Below are positions 36,647 to 48,184 of a DNA stretch of 64,000 nt, in pieces. This DNA is from Sparassis latifolia (Eukaryota; Basidiomycota; Agaricomycetes; Polyporales; Sparassidaceae). A program made the translations under genes and the position numbers. The DNA lies in NCBI GenBank assembly GCA_018466975.1, contig JAENRS010000022.1, positions 744,001-808,000 on the forward strand, written 5' to 3'. Each line of letters begins with the position of its first letter. Position 1 is the stretch's first letter. The notes beneath the pieces were generated by a model. That model worked only from the letters and a program-made list of their open reading frames with translations, was not told the DNA's origin and did not search any database.

Positions 36647-37584
36647 CTAAAGTTCATAACGTTCACATGCTTCTCTCTTGCTAAGCGCCTTCTTGTAGAG
36701 CTTAATGGATTGGACGGCATGCCAGCTTGCTACGTGGCGAGGAACGACATCAGGCGCAGCCGACATCAGGGTCTCCACGGACTCCGCATACTTCACGGGT
36801 ACGTATCCCTGCATGAAGGGGATGACACCTGTAGATGAATGTAATATTAGAAATTACTCCCCTTCAAAAAAGAGTTGTACTGACGGGGAGTCCACGCATC
36901 AGCCATCAACGCAGCTAAAAACAATTCTTCGCATCCGAATACTTCGAGCTCAGGCTCTTCAGTATGAAAGTGGATGTCGTCCGTCACTTTGCATTCTTCC
37001 TTCTGTGCGCGAAAGAAATCAATGATGACTGGTCTTCGATCCTTTCCCACTAGAATGTTGCACTCAGAAAAATCATTGTGTTGGACTCCCTTGGCATGAA
37101 TGGCAGAGATTGCCTTGATAGTTTCCATCCTAAGAAGAAATTATGCATGTCATATACTATATTCAGTGAAAATAAGAGAAACGTACTTGAACGTCCAGTC
37201 CATGAAAGCCAGCTCATCCGGTACAGGATCACCGCAGTACTCCGTAATCAAACACCCCGCCTATCTATCTTGCATTTCTCCCTGGAAAAGGCCCAAACAG
37301 TAGGGAATGACGCCACCTTGGAGGTCGCGAAGGTGCTGATAGATCTCAACTTCGTTGTGCAATTTGGCAATAGAACGCTTCCCATAGACAACTTTGCAGG
37401 CGACTTCTTGAGGCTCTATATCACCCTCCAATGTAGCTCGGTATACACTGAAGGGTCCTTTGTTTATGCGATGGAGATTCCGTACGGATAGACGTAGGTT
37501 GGACTGGAGATCATCGGTGCGAGCTAAGCTGAAAGTCTCGAGCGATGGATTAGAGTGTTGATTGGGGAAAACCAGAATCGACAT
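36647..37584 (-). pseudogene. Kinase-like gene copy A, premature stop
   Basis: Near-identical to the intact copy at 39195-40131. The codons that read Gly-Arg there (EMEDGR) have become Arg-stop (TAG at 37261-37263), ending the protein before the catalytic loop. Downstream exons are still readable (HNDFSECNILV, IIDFF), and the metal motif has also changed from IIDFD to IIDFF. A TATA box lies 85 bp upstream at 37669-37677. The gene is probably dead as a kinase-like protein, though a 107-residue N-terminal product is possible. Confidence 0.8.
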
Positions 37585-37668
37585 GACAATGTAGCAGGAA
37601 TGGGGAGTAGGCTTCGCTTTGAATCGAAATGAAGGATGTATGAGCTGGAGTGTCTAGCATTGGTCGGT

Positions 37669-37677
37669 CTTTATATA
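37669..37677 (-). promoter_or_regulatory. TATA box of kinase-like copy A
   Basis: TATATAAAG on the minus strand, 85 bp before the ATG. The equivalent site in copy B is deleted. Confidence 0.6.
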
Positions 37678-37918
37678 GCCACCTAGAGCATAGGCGCTCG
37701 AGTGGGATTGTCATTGTCTTCAAGATCTGAGATCTCGCTATTCAAACCTGAGTGTACTGAGTACAATCGCACCGTGTCTGCTGCCATCAGAGTAAAATTT
37801 CAGGATGGAATATTTACCGTATGCCGGTTGCCATATCTCGCTCGGTTACCCCAATGGTCGCCAACTGTTCCAGATTCGAGTGAGAATTCTGCGACGCTCT
37901 GTAGTGGACACTCGCTTA

Positions 37919-38845
37919 TGTCAGTTGAGCTCACTGCTGGTTGATTCATTACCTAGTACTGTCCTCTATCACGGCGACATTCACCATCACATGCTGAGCC
38001 GCCGCCTTGCCACACTTACCAACCGTACTTTGCACCTCCGGCTCTCCATTCAACTTGCTGTCCATGCCCTACATTTCTCTGTACCGGAGAGTACCCAGAA
38101 TTGCAGGACTGCAGTGCGCGGCATGTCCAGCAGGAACGAGGATGGCTGTCTCAACAGTAGTGATGCGAAATGCGGGAGTCAATGAAATGACAGCGGTGCA
38201 AACTTCAGTCACAACATGGTCAGGCAAGAGCAACAGGACAGCATCGAAGTTCCTTGAAGACGGGTGTGTTGATGGGCATGCTAGTAGAGCACGTTCTTGT
38301 GTGCTACAATGTACTCGACGTGGAGGCCGGCAGATGTGAGATACGGTGTAAGGACATTGTGGGAATTAACAAGTACGCTAAGACCACGAGCCGCGCTATC
38401 CACGGCGACTGTGGGCGCCAAGTTTATTCGGAGAGAACACAGTGAGTTGATAGTACTCTACCTAGATTGATGCTGATGCATTTGTGCGTCTTCGTGCCCT
38501 GCATGTGTCATTACATCATTCGATGCAATCCGACCTCATTTGTGAGACTGCCGGTTCATTCGACACCGTTAGATCTAAATTTTCGACATTTTCACTGGGA
38601 GTAGAGCCTGACAGACGCATCTTTCCTCATTCCTATTTTACAGGGTCTGTGTTTTCTCCACGATCATGATATTGCATACCGGTAAATAAAGCCACAGTGT
38701 TCCAACTTAGGCTCGACATACTGACACTATGATAAAGGGACTGCAACACCAGAAGCATCATGATGGATGCCCGTTCTCTATATCCACAAGGCCACCATCC
38801 GATCAACATCAACAGTGCTCACAACGGATTCAATAGAGCCCTTAC
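37919..38845. other. Spacer between duplication copies
   Basis: No supported gene; open frames lack family features. Confidence 0.45.
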
Positions 38846-38924
38846 CTCTATCATAAATGTATCTAATACGCGTATCGGATACGCATTTCCCAATGGATGG
38901 AACGTGCTCAGCTATGCATCAAGT

Positions 38925-39100
38925 TGACGATTGTTTCCTCCCACTGCGCGTAATGAGCAGCGGGAGAAAAGTGCGTGTGACATTGTACATCCCACGTAGG
39001 TTGACCTCCATAGTTGTTCACCCTACATCAAAGTCGATGTCTGTCATTGCCAATGGGGTGCACGAGGGGGTGCACGAGGCTGGCGTTATTAACGCGCCCA
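38925..39100 (-). pseudogene. SDR relic inside duplication copy B
   Basis: Second copy of the relic at 36370-36545; the minus strand again reads EVNLRGMYN and is more decayed. Confidence 0.6.
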
Positions 39101-39194
39101 TAAAGTGGACTAATGACTCCTGCATGCTGATCAAGGGGTGCACAAATTGTAATTCTCCACGCTGACATATGTAATACGGTGCAGCGTAAAAGAT

Positions 39195-40131
39195 CTAGAG
39201 TTCATATGGTTCACATGCTTCTCTCTTGCTAAGTGCCTTCTTGTAGCGCTCCATGGCATACTCAGCATGGAAGCGTGCTACATCGCGAGGAACGACGTCA
39301 GACGCTGCCGACATCAGCGTCTCCACGGACTCCGCATACTTCACAGGTAGGTATCCCCGCAAGAAGGGGATGACACCTGTAGATGAATGTAATATTAGGA
39401 ATCATTCCCCTTCAAAGAAGAGTTGTACTGACGGGGGTCCACGCATCAGCCAACTTCGCAGCTGAAAACAATTCCTGGCATCCGAATACTTCGGGCTCAG
39501 GCTCTTCAGTATGAAAATGGACGTCGTCCGTCACTTTGCATTCTTCCTTCTGTGCGCAATCGAAATCAATGATGACTGGTCTTCGATCCTTTCCCACTAG
39601 AATGTTGCGCTCAGAAAAATCATTGTGTTTGACTCCCTTGGCATGAATGGCAGAGATTGCCTTGATAGTTTCCATCCTAAGAAGAAGTTATGCATGTCAT
39701 AGACCGTATTTGGTGAAAATAAGAGAAACGTACTTAAACGTCCAGTCCATGAAAGCCAGCTCGACGTCTACAGGATTACCACAGTACTTCGTAATCAAAC
39801 ACCCCGCCCGTCCGTCTTCCATTTCTCCCTCGAAAAGGCCCAAACAGTAGGGAATGACGCCACCTTGGAGGTCGTGAAGGTGCTGATATATCTCAACTTC
39901 GTTGTGCAATTTGGCAATAGAGCGCTTCCCATAGACAACTTTGCAGGCGACTTCTTGAGGCTCTACATCACCCTCCAATGTAGCTTGGTATACACTGGAG
40001 CGTCCTTTGTGTATGCGATGGAGATTCCGTACGGATAGGTGTAAGTTGGACTGGGGATCATCGGTGCGAGTTAAGCTGAAAGTTTCGAGTGATGGATTGG
40101 AGTGTTGATCAGGAAAAATCAGAACCGACAT
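39195..40131 (-). CDS. Kinase-like protein copy B, open frame intact
   Basis: Exons 40131-39734, 39676-39429 and 39376-39195 give 275 residues. Family marks: CKVVYGKRSIAKLHNEVEIY with the candidate ATP Lys and helix-C Glu, LQGGVIPYCLGLFEGEMEDG, catalytic loop HNDFSERNILV, metal motif IIDFD, and the C-terminal KKALSKREACEPYEL. Codons are open throughout, unlike copy A. It lies head to head with a broken nuclease-like gene starting at 40968. Its promoter lost the TATA box that copy A retains, so expression may be reduced. Confidence 0.75.
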
Positions 40132-40464
40132 GACAATGTAGCAGGAATGGGGAGGAGGCTTCGCTTAGAATCGAAATGAAGGATGTATGAGCTGAAGTGT
40201 CTAGCATTGGTCGGTACCTAGAGCATAGGCGCCCGAGCGGGTGTACCCGCGCAACAACGTCAAGATCTGAGATCTCGCTATTCAAACCTGAGTGTCACGG
40301 TACTGAGTACGTGTCTGCTGCTATCACACTCCAGAGTAAATTTTTTAGGATGGAAAATTTACCGTATGCCAGTTGCCATATCTCGCTCGGTTACCCCAGT
40401 GGTCGCCAACTGTTCCAGGTTCGAGCGAGAATTCTGCGACGCTCTGTAGTGGACACTCGCTTAT

Positions 40465-40967
40465 TCAGGACCAATGATACGACATGTGCAAGTTCGCTGT
40501 TCATAAAACCATCACTGTGTATGCCCTGATTCGGTCATGGTGACGCAATCTCAAGTGGTTGCCTCACTGGCTGTCCTATGTGCATTTCAGATTTGCCTCT
40601 GTAAATGTACGTTTCAAATCTGAGACATTCGTGTTGCTCAATGTTTAAGAAATATCCACTGATGAGCCAACAGGACAATAGCGAATTTCCCGTAAGAAGT
40701 ATTCAAGTCCAGGCTAAACCCTACTATTCTCTTCCCGCAGAAGAGAGCGCTCATGCACTTCCTTGTACAGAACCCCTGCCACAAGCTGCCGCGCCATGGT
40801 TGCCAGCCTGACAATTACATCAAACCTCATGGCGTAGGCACGCCCGCAGCTGTGGAGACCTAGTGCCTGTGGTGCGTATTTAAGAACCCAGTTTACGATG
40901 CGCCGAACACAGTCTTCTGTCTCCCCTTAACATCTCGCCAAAGGGCACCTGTATTCTTCCTATACGG
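40465..40967. other. Spacer between divergent kinase-like and nuclease-like loci
   Basis: Holds a TATTTAAG at about 40877, roughly 90 bp before the old start of the nuclease-like gene; no gene. Confidence 0.4.
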
Positions 40968-42340
40968 ATGCTTCTACGCCACGACCCGAGCAGCGACATC
41001 AATGCACACTGCCAGATAATGATCCAGCAGCGACACCGAAAGCAGTCAAGGTTTCAGACAGGCGCAGGGCCGATAGCAGCGGCGACATTTGCTTACAAGG
41101 ACCTGCACAAGACACTACTACTTCCTCACAAATTCCTTACTTATGTTCCGTCGACGAGCTTTCGTGGGTCGAAGCCACCATGTTTGGTCGACCTGACCTA
41201 TCGGCGATCAAGACTCTGAAGGACGTACTCTGCGTCATGCCACCTGACCTTCCTGGTAGATACCAACGTGGCAAACTGGAAGGCACAAAGGACTTGACAC
41301 AAACCGAAATCACCCTTACCGTCACTGACCAACTCCAGAAAGTGGTCTATTTGCCTAGGCTCGTGTCTCAACTCCTCGACCGCGCGTTGGAGACGCTTCA
41401 GTTGGCTCTGCCCTTGGTGGATGCGAACGGCTATTCCGAACCTGTCGCCAGGATACATCCTTATTTTACAGCTGGCAATTTACCCCAGGTGATCTGTAGC
41501 GAGAAAGATATAGAAGCTTGGTCTCAAGCAACGCTGTTCCGTCCTGCGTTGGCAGCGCTACGTGCTATTCAGACGAAATCTCTGAGCCACGACTTTGGCA
41601 AGAAATTTCCCTACCTGTCCTCGGCTCCTTCAGGAAATGTTATTCCTGATGGCATGCTAATCTGTAAACCCTCCGAGGAGGGCCTACCGCCGCCGATGAG
41701 CATCACAATTGAAAACAAAACGCCCACCGCTTACAAGACACTCTTGTCGAGCTGCAATCGATTCCGAAAGACCCTAATGTTCGGATTCCCGAAGGAACTG
41801 CTATTCGTTTCGTATGGCCTGGCCCCCTTACCAGTAACCCCGAAGCTCGTACACGAATAATCGTCCAAGTAAGTTTACCCGCAAACCTGAAGTGCCTCAA
41901 AAAATAATAGCTAATCCTTGTCATTTAATAGGTTTGGACGCAGATGGTGGTGGAGAACTGCGACCTTGGAATTTTGTCAACGTCCACGTCAACAATCTTC
42001 TTCGCTCGTGCACGGGGAACCAACAACGACACCCTCTACATGTCGCCTACTTATCGAAGCGATGATTGCCCAATTTTCGCCGTCTTCTGTCGGTTTGCCG
42101 TTGCGGCAGGTGTATTTAGCTTCGATAGTCTGGACCTCCCAGACCCGAAGACAGCCAAAGAGGCCTTGGAGGATCGATATACCTCTGGAATAACTACCTC
42201 GTATGTCGCCACTGTATCGCAACGCTTTCACTGCTCATGTCCTTGACAGCACACTGTACAGAAATTACGACAAAACGACTGTTCGACCGCTAGGAACAGG
42301 CCCACGAACGAGATCTCAGGCGGGCTTGGCGTGATGCTGC
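40968..42340 (+). pseudogene. PD-(D/E)XK nuclease-like gene 1, frameshifted
   Basis: Aligns with the intact gene at 59397. Body: a WVEA segment, TKDLTQTEI, VVYLPRLVSQLLDRALE, IHPYFTAGNLPQVICSEKDIE, then VIPDGM and TIENKTP, which is the PD...ExK signature. After ENKTP the frame shifts (about 41745) before a segment reading IPEGTAIRFVWP. The next exon (from 41932: VWTQMVVENCDLGIL, YMSPTYRSDDCPIFAVF) is open. At the N-terminus the ATG at 40968 is out of frame with the rest, as if one base were lost. It is therefore a recent pseudogene. I give only the positions of the breaks. Confidence 0.75.
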
Positions 42341-42368
42341 AGAAGTCTACAACGAGGGTGTGTTGTGT

Positions 42369-42608
42369 TTAAATGTCTGCCTTTCGTGTCCCCTGTATAT
42401 GTCCCAGAGAACAAATATATGTTTGATGTGTCTTACTGAATAGTGATTTCCGTAAAGTATGACGATATTGAAGTTGCCTTGCATACGCGGATTGTACATG
42501 CTTCATCCAGCACATTCGTCCACTGGCAACACCTAGTTCCTTCTGCGCTCGGCAGAAGTCATTGACGAAGGGTTTACCGACTAGCACATGATTATACGAT
42601 TTACACAC
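42369..42608 (-). pseudogene. Kinase-like relic
   Basis: The minus strand reads HVLVGK, then PFVNDFCRAQKE, corresponding to NILVGKDRRPVIIDFDRAQKE in the family. The surrounding domain is lost. Confidence 0.5.
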
Positions 42609-42903
42609 AATGTCTGCTATTCTGGATCGGTTCCAACAACGTCAAACGAGGAAGAAGATCAGAAGGTATTACAGCAAAAAATGAACCTCCGCTCAGGGCA
42701 ACTATACACCGCAAGTTTTGCGGTGAGATACACGGCGCATCTCGAGAAGGATTTTACCAATATGGCGGGCGGAGTCTGTGAACGATGGGATACACAATTC
42801 CATAAGATTCATTTTGTGGCTAGAAGTACATGCGAAACGGTTCCAGAAAGTACCATGAGCATATGATACACTTTGATTCAAAAAATACTCGAAGTCGCAT
42901 CAA

Positions 42904-43776
42904 TTAAACCGTAAAACCCTAAAAATGGGGCAACTATCAATACAGACATATCGTAATACACAACAGGAGGCACTCACGCCATTGACCATCAAAATCTGGC
43001 CATTCACCCAGCTCGCATCGTCCCGGGCGAGAAACGCAACAGCAGGGCTGACCTCATCCGGCTGGCCGACGCGCTTCAACGGATGCATATTCGCAATCGC
43101 GTTAAACACCTGCTCTGTCTTGCCCGTGCGAAAGAGATCGGTGTCGATCGGGCCGGGGGAGATGGCGTTAACGGTAAGGCCCTTGGCGCCGAGGTCCTTG
43201 GAGAGCACCCGCGTCATCTGCTCGACAGCGCCCTTGGTTGCAGCGTAGACGAGGTAATTGGGCGCGATCATGGAGTTCTGGGTGAGAGAGGTGGAGAACA
43301 AGATGATGCGCCCCCCTGTGGACTCATTAACTCGAGTACCGCTAACGTATCGGCGTTCACTCACCTGATTTCATCAGCGGCGCTGCTGCTTTGACCATGA
43401 AGAACGGTGCCTTGACGTTCACCTGGAAGTGACGGTCGAAGAACTCCTCCGTCACTTCTGTGAGGCTCGCGTTCCCCATGATACCTGCGTTCAGCACCAG
43501 GATATCGAGCTTCCCGAACTCGCGGATCGTCTCCTGAATCAAGTGGGCCCCGCGCTCCGTGGACCCTACGTCGGCCTTCACGCTGATCGCGCGACCACCG
43601 CCCTTCGCAGTCTGCGCATTGATAGAGTCGACCACAGCTGCAGCGGCAGAGGGGTTAGAGACGTAGTTGACCACGACATTCGCACCGTCCGCTGCCAGGC
43701 GACAAGAGATGGCTGCACCGATGCCGCGCGACGCGCCGGTGACGAGGGCTACTTTTCCCGCAAGTGGTAGTGTCAT
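42904..43776 (-). CDS. FabG-like short-chain reductase, separate from the SDR array
   Basis: Exons 43776-43365, 43315-42978 and 42918-42904 give 254 residues. Motifs: VALVTGASRGIG, NAG, catalytic Ser in FSTSLT, YAATK, PGPIDTD, and a C-terminus restored by the last 5-codon exon to VNGGFTV, the usual ending of this family. The last exon is easily missed: reading through it would give an atypical Cys-rich tail. It resembles 3-oxoacyl-ACP reductase/glucose-dehydrogenase-like SDRs. Its exon pattern differs from the array genes, so it is not a recent copy of them. Confidence 0.88.
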
Positions 43777-44200
43777 GGTAAGATTATCCTTGGAACTTTG
43801 GTGTCGAGAGTGTTCGTTCGGTGGGTACTTTATGGGAGGAAGAGAAAGGAGGACGCAAGGACCCGGGCGGCAGCAACAGCATCGTGAGCTCAGTAATCTA
43901 AATCGATCTGGACCAGAGTAAAGTTCTCGGATAGGAATATTATGGCAGATGGAGGGTACGTCATCTCGGACTTGGCGGTGGATCCTCAAAGTCGATCTGC
44001 GCGTTCGGTTCGGCTGACAAATTACGATCCAAACTGATCTGAAATTGCAACTTTCCCCCGCCACAACGTAGATGTGGCTCCACATCATGTCTCGAAATTT
44101 TATAGCACTGACTCTTCGGTAGTCTCAACCATTGAGTAGCGTGCAATTATGTCTTACCGATTCATAACATTGGCAGACTAGACAAACTCGGTGTTCCGAG
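43777..44200. other. Divergent promoter region, no gene seen
   Basis: Lies between the FabG-like gene and the F-box/LRR-like gene. Confidence 0.45.
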
Positions 44201-45593
44201 TTGCCATACCTGTCAACCTGTCGTCATTCAACTTTAACGCACTGTCCTATTTCCAGTTTTCTATCTTGCAAAGATGCACTGTCTCTTACTGCCACAACTC
44301 GGGTTCTTCATGCTGTTGCTATCCGCCACGCTCTTGTCCAGCTCTACTGGCTCACATCTTTCCACGCCGTTACGCTCTCTCTGAACCCTATCGCTCCAGC
44401 TCGGTGCGCGAGCTTATCACAAAGACGGAGTCATGGAGACATGTATTTACGAAAGCGTCGCCTGGATTTGCTTTCGACGCACAACAATGCGCGGCACTAA
44501 CGGACCTGTTGCTCAAAGCTGTGTCTCAATTCCAACACCTGTCGCTCACTACCCCCACAGAACGATTATTATCAGAGCATCCCCAACTTGCACTGGCTAT
44601 CATAGGTTTGTCTAATCTCTCCAAGCTCTCTATGAGTAGCATTGGCTTGTTGGGCTTGCAGGTTCTGCAGTGCTTCCCAGTCTCCCTGCGCATGATCAAG
44701 CTCAGGAAGACGATCATTGACATGACCCAAGTGGTCACGGGCCTCTTGCACCTGCACAACCTTGAGACTCTATACCTTGACCATATTCCATCTGCCAATC
44801 ACCCCGTCAACGCAGAGTGCTCGTCGGTTAGGAACCTCTGGCTGTATTCCAACTTACTATATATCCCAATGCTCCCGCGTATATTCCCGGCTTGCGAACA
44901 CTGGGTGCGGGTTCGGTGGTGCCCCAAGCCTCAGAACCCGCCGCCCGCTTTTTATCGCAGCTTGGATCATCTCAGGGTGGATTTCGCACATACTGTGCGT
45001 TGGGTCATCACCCCGCTGGCGCATTCGCTCGAGGTTCGTTTGCCGCCATTCCATGCAGACCAAGTACTTGAGTCAGCCTGCGGCCTCATCCGAAACATCA
45101 CGCTACCTGTGCTTGCTCTGAGAGAATGCCACAATATTGAGGATTTGTTCTTGGATGCCCTCTGCAATGATGCCCAGGCTACACTGCGCGCGCTTCATCT
45201 CTGCTTCAAAGATGTCAACGGGTCTGATTATGATGGTATGTTGCCTCCCAGATCTCATCACGCACGTACTCAATTAACTTTCGATGGTAGGATATACTTA
45301 CACGGTCCCTTGCTTCGCTCAATCTCGTGTGGCTGCAGATCGGGTGGCCGGAGAGCACCACCCTATCCAGAGCCGCTGAAATTGTGCACGCCCTCCAACT
45401 TACCTGTGCCATCCCCTCCATACGGTACATTTCGTCTGGAGAGACAGCGTTTTCACCTTATATATGCCTTACGCGCACATCCGGATGGTGGCGCATGGCC
45501 TCGGAAAGTCGGTGCACAGTGAAGAAGCTCGCACCGGAGGTAGGTTGGTGGCTCGAGATGCGTATGGCGCATTGTGATTTTGAGCGTGTATAG
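44201..45593 (+). CDS. F-box/LRR-like hypothetical protein
   Basis: The main exon (to about 45212-45235) encodes leucine-rich text: LALAIIGLSNLSKLSMSSIGL, QVVTGLLHLHNLETLYLDHIP, SLDHLRVDF and RALHLCFKD. This looks like the LRR half of basidiomycete F-box proteins. Upstream, another frame gives SCKDALSLTATTRVLHAVAIRHAL, like the second half of an F-box, so an intron or frame change is expected near 44350-44420. The last exon starts about 45291 (ILTRSLASLNLVWLQIGWPES) and ends with stop 45591-45593. The start codon and two junctions remain uncertain, and the gene may be partly decayed. F-box proteins recruit targets to SCF ubiquitin ligases. Confidence 0.5.
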
Positions 45594-46798
45594 CACGTTA
45601 TGCAGCGATATTCTTCACCGGGACGAGCAAAGATCCATACACTAAATTTTTACGCTCAGATCTCGTGGACAAGCACACCGGCGACTTTCCCAATTGTTCT
45701 GGCCGCTGCTCCAAATTATATGCTTCGCCTCGTGTTTGCGTGCTGTTTTTGATAGGCGAGCGCCTACGTGGTAAGTCGATACTGAAGTCGCCGTTACTTC
45801 TCTCTTGGTCCAACTCTACTCTGACCCTCTCAGCTACTGAAGACTTAAAAGTCTTTCATTTGGTTAGTTCATTTGTGACAGAGGAGAGCTGAGGAGCATA
45901 CCCAGCGTCCAGGCATCAACAAAGTCCGCTACCGCCGAAGAGCTCGTCCCAGCCAAATAATATCTGACGAGGAGTCTCGCTGTAAAATATGACATCCGTA
46001 TTCAACGCGCACCCGCGTCGTTCGGTGAGGCTGTCTGTCTTCTTTCACGGCGATATTTTGATAGCTGACATTGCTGGATCCCTTTCTCATGGATTAGAAA
46101 ATATTGAATACGCGGGCTCTGCAAGAGTAATTATTGGTAGTTCTCTTCTCCTTATACCGGCAAATTCGGTGAACTGGCCTGAATGCCCAAAATATCTGTT
46201 TTAGGTGCATTTCGTTGAGTCTTCATAATGCATCGCTGCCTACTACGAACTGAGTGCCGACATGCCAAGGCAGCCTCAGCCGGCGGCGCAGATGCAGCAG
46301 GCAATAAACCGCGGCCTCCCATGGCTCAGGAAATATAGCACGAGCGGAAATACACAATTACCGTGGTAACGAGCTTGGTCAGCGATATTCGTAAAGATTG
46401 CTGTAGTCGTATTGAGACGAGTTTAAGGCAATAATGCCTCCACGGGGCCATCGCTACGCCAACTCAGGTGTTATATGAACGTTCACGACGTACCCATATC
46501 GGCGACGATTACGAGATGGAAGATATACCCATGTTGTTGTGACGACGATACCGTGTCAGATTGCAACGTTGTATGACCTTTCGAGAACAAAAACGTTCGT
46601 GGTTCTTGAATAATATAACATCCAGCTCGTTTAGACGCAACAGTAAAAGCGTCCTGCGATGGGAAATCGTTGCAGCTTAGCACGGGTAATGCTGGAGATC
46701 TTGCACTCTTCAAGTGGAGGTAGATACAACTACATGTACTAATATCGAAGGCTAGGACAGGACATCAGGATGGTCAGTTTGGATTACATGATATCCCA
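45594..46798. other. Intergenic, no gene seen
   Basis: Short frames only, with no motif. Confidence 0.45.
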
Positions 46799-47757
46799 TC
46801 ACCACGTATAGTACTCATACCGCCTTCTCTTCTCGAAAGTTGAACGGAACATATCATAATACTCCTGTCCGGCCTTGAGCGCCTCGTCAGGAGAAACACC
46901 TTCGGGAGCACACGTTGCAAGCATCTCTGGCGACTGTGCGAATTGTGTAGGCACATAGAACCCCATGAAGAGAATTTTACCTGTGAGGAATTAAGCCTCG
47001 CATGCGCATAGTGGAGGTTGTGGAACGAGGACGTACCGGGCAGCCATACTTCGGCCAATACGGCTGCATTGAAGAGCTCACGGCATCCAAAGTCTTTAAG
47101 CATAGGCTGTATATCATCAATTGTAATGGGCATTGTGGCCTCGCACTCGTGTTTCTCCGCCTCGCTGAAATCAATGAGGAATGGACGCCCTTCTACGTCG
47201 ATGACAATGTTCTCTTCGGAGAAGTTGCCATGCTCGACGCCTTTATCGTGGATTTGACGTAACAGGTTAACAACCTCACCTCTGGTATGTGCGGTTAGTC
47301 ATGCGGAATGCAGGCAGAGATACGGACACACCTAAAATCCCACTTTGTACCGCACAAAGGTTTCCGCAGTCGTTCGCCACAGTATTCTCGGACGAGACAG
47401 GCACAGCGCCCATCTTCCATTTCTCCTTGAAATAAACCAACGTAGCGTGGAATTGCGATACCTTGCAGGTCCTTCAAATGGATGTATATGTTTGCTTCGG
47501 CTTGGAGACTATTCCTGGATCGTTTCCCGAAACCAACCTTACAGACTATGTCCATCGGAGGCGGGGCTGCACCCTCCGGCAAATAGGCAACACCATCAAC
47601 AGACCACGGTAAACAGTCGCTGTTTCTCCCTTTTTCATCAACTTGACATTGGCTATTGTCAGCTCCATGTCGTCTTCCAGATCGCCGACGCTGTGTAGGT
47701 CGTACAGCTGGGGATGCTCTTCCTCAGAGTACACATCTGGAAAGTAGAGAATAGCCA
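46799..47757 (-). pseudogene. Kinase-like copy C, frameshift and HxD Asp replaced by Asn
   Basis: Starts MAILYFPDVYSEEE at 47757 and ends at 46799 with KRRRYEYYTW. Between VYRG and SVDGVAYLPEG (about 47604) one base is missing, so exon 1 is frameshifted. Downstream text is open: IVCKVGFGKRS, LQGIAIPRYVGLFQGEMEDG, and catalytic loop HGNFSEENIVI where the paralogues have H-x-D. The next motif reads LIDFS. It has therefore lost both frame and catalytic Asp. It lies in tandem upstream-to-downstream with copy D on the same strand. Confidence 0.7.
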
Positions 47758-48184
47758 TTAGAGCTGGTAGATACGATCTGAATTTGGAGGATGGGACGCA
47801 GAACGAGGTTGATGGCAACTATGCGCTGAGTGTCGGTTTACATGGCAGGAGATGCGTGCACAGTAAGCGCCTCCACACCCACAACATTCCAGATCTGACG
47901 AGAGCCCAAATTCTCCAAACTTCCAACTATAGCAATCACTCGTGACGAGCAACGAACGTCATCGCAACTTCTTCTTTGGCTTGGGCCCTTGGCAGAAGAA
48001 CATTTGTTCACCCCGCCAAGAATTATATAACTTCACGTCGGCAATGTCAACGATGAATGTGCGTCCGGCTTTGATGGTCGTTTCTGAGCTAGCACTTAGG
48101 TGAGGAATTGACAGCTGAGTCGTTTATAAAATCCAAGTCGGACCTGCAACTCTATTGAGGAACTACGTTATGCTCATTGATCAC
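47758..48184. other. Spacer between kinase-like copies C and D
   Basis: No gene supported; likely promoter of copy C and 3' flank of copy D. Confidence 0.45.

Larger units (their letters stand above)
36298..37918. repeat. Tandem segmental duplication, copy A
   Basis: Aligns over its length with 38846-40464. The shared left edge reads CTCTATCATA and then ATGTATCTAATACGCGTATC; the shared right edge reads CTGTAGTGGACACTCGCTTA. It carries an SDR relic plus a kinase-like gene. Confidence 0.85.
38846..40464. repeat. Tandem segmental duplication, copy B
   Basis: Copy of 36298-37918 with scattered substitutions and small indels, including a 12-bp loss that removes the TATA box (near 40214) and a repeated GGTGCACGAG near 39056-39073. 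Confidence 0.85.

Noticed and set aside
42904..42977. Cys-rich C-terminal extension of the FabG-like reductase
   Set aside because: A GT-AG intron (42977-42919) restores the standard VNGGFTV ending, so the extension is intron sequence.
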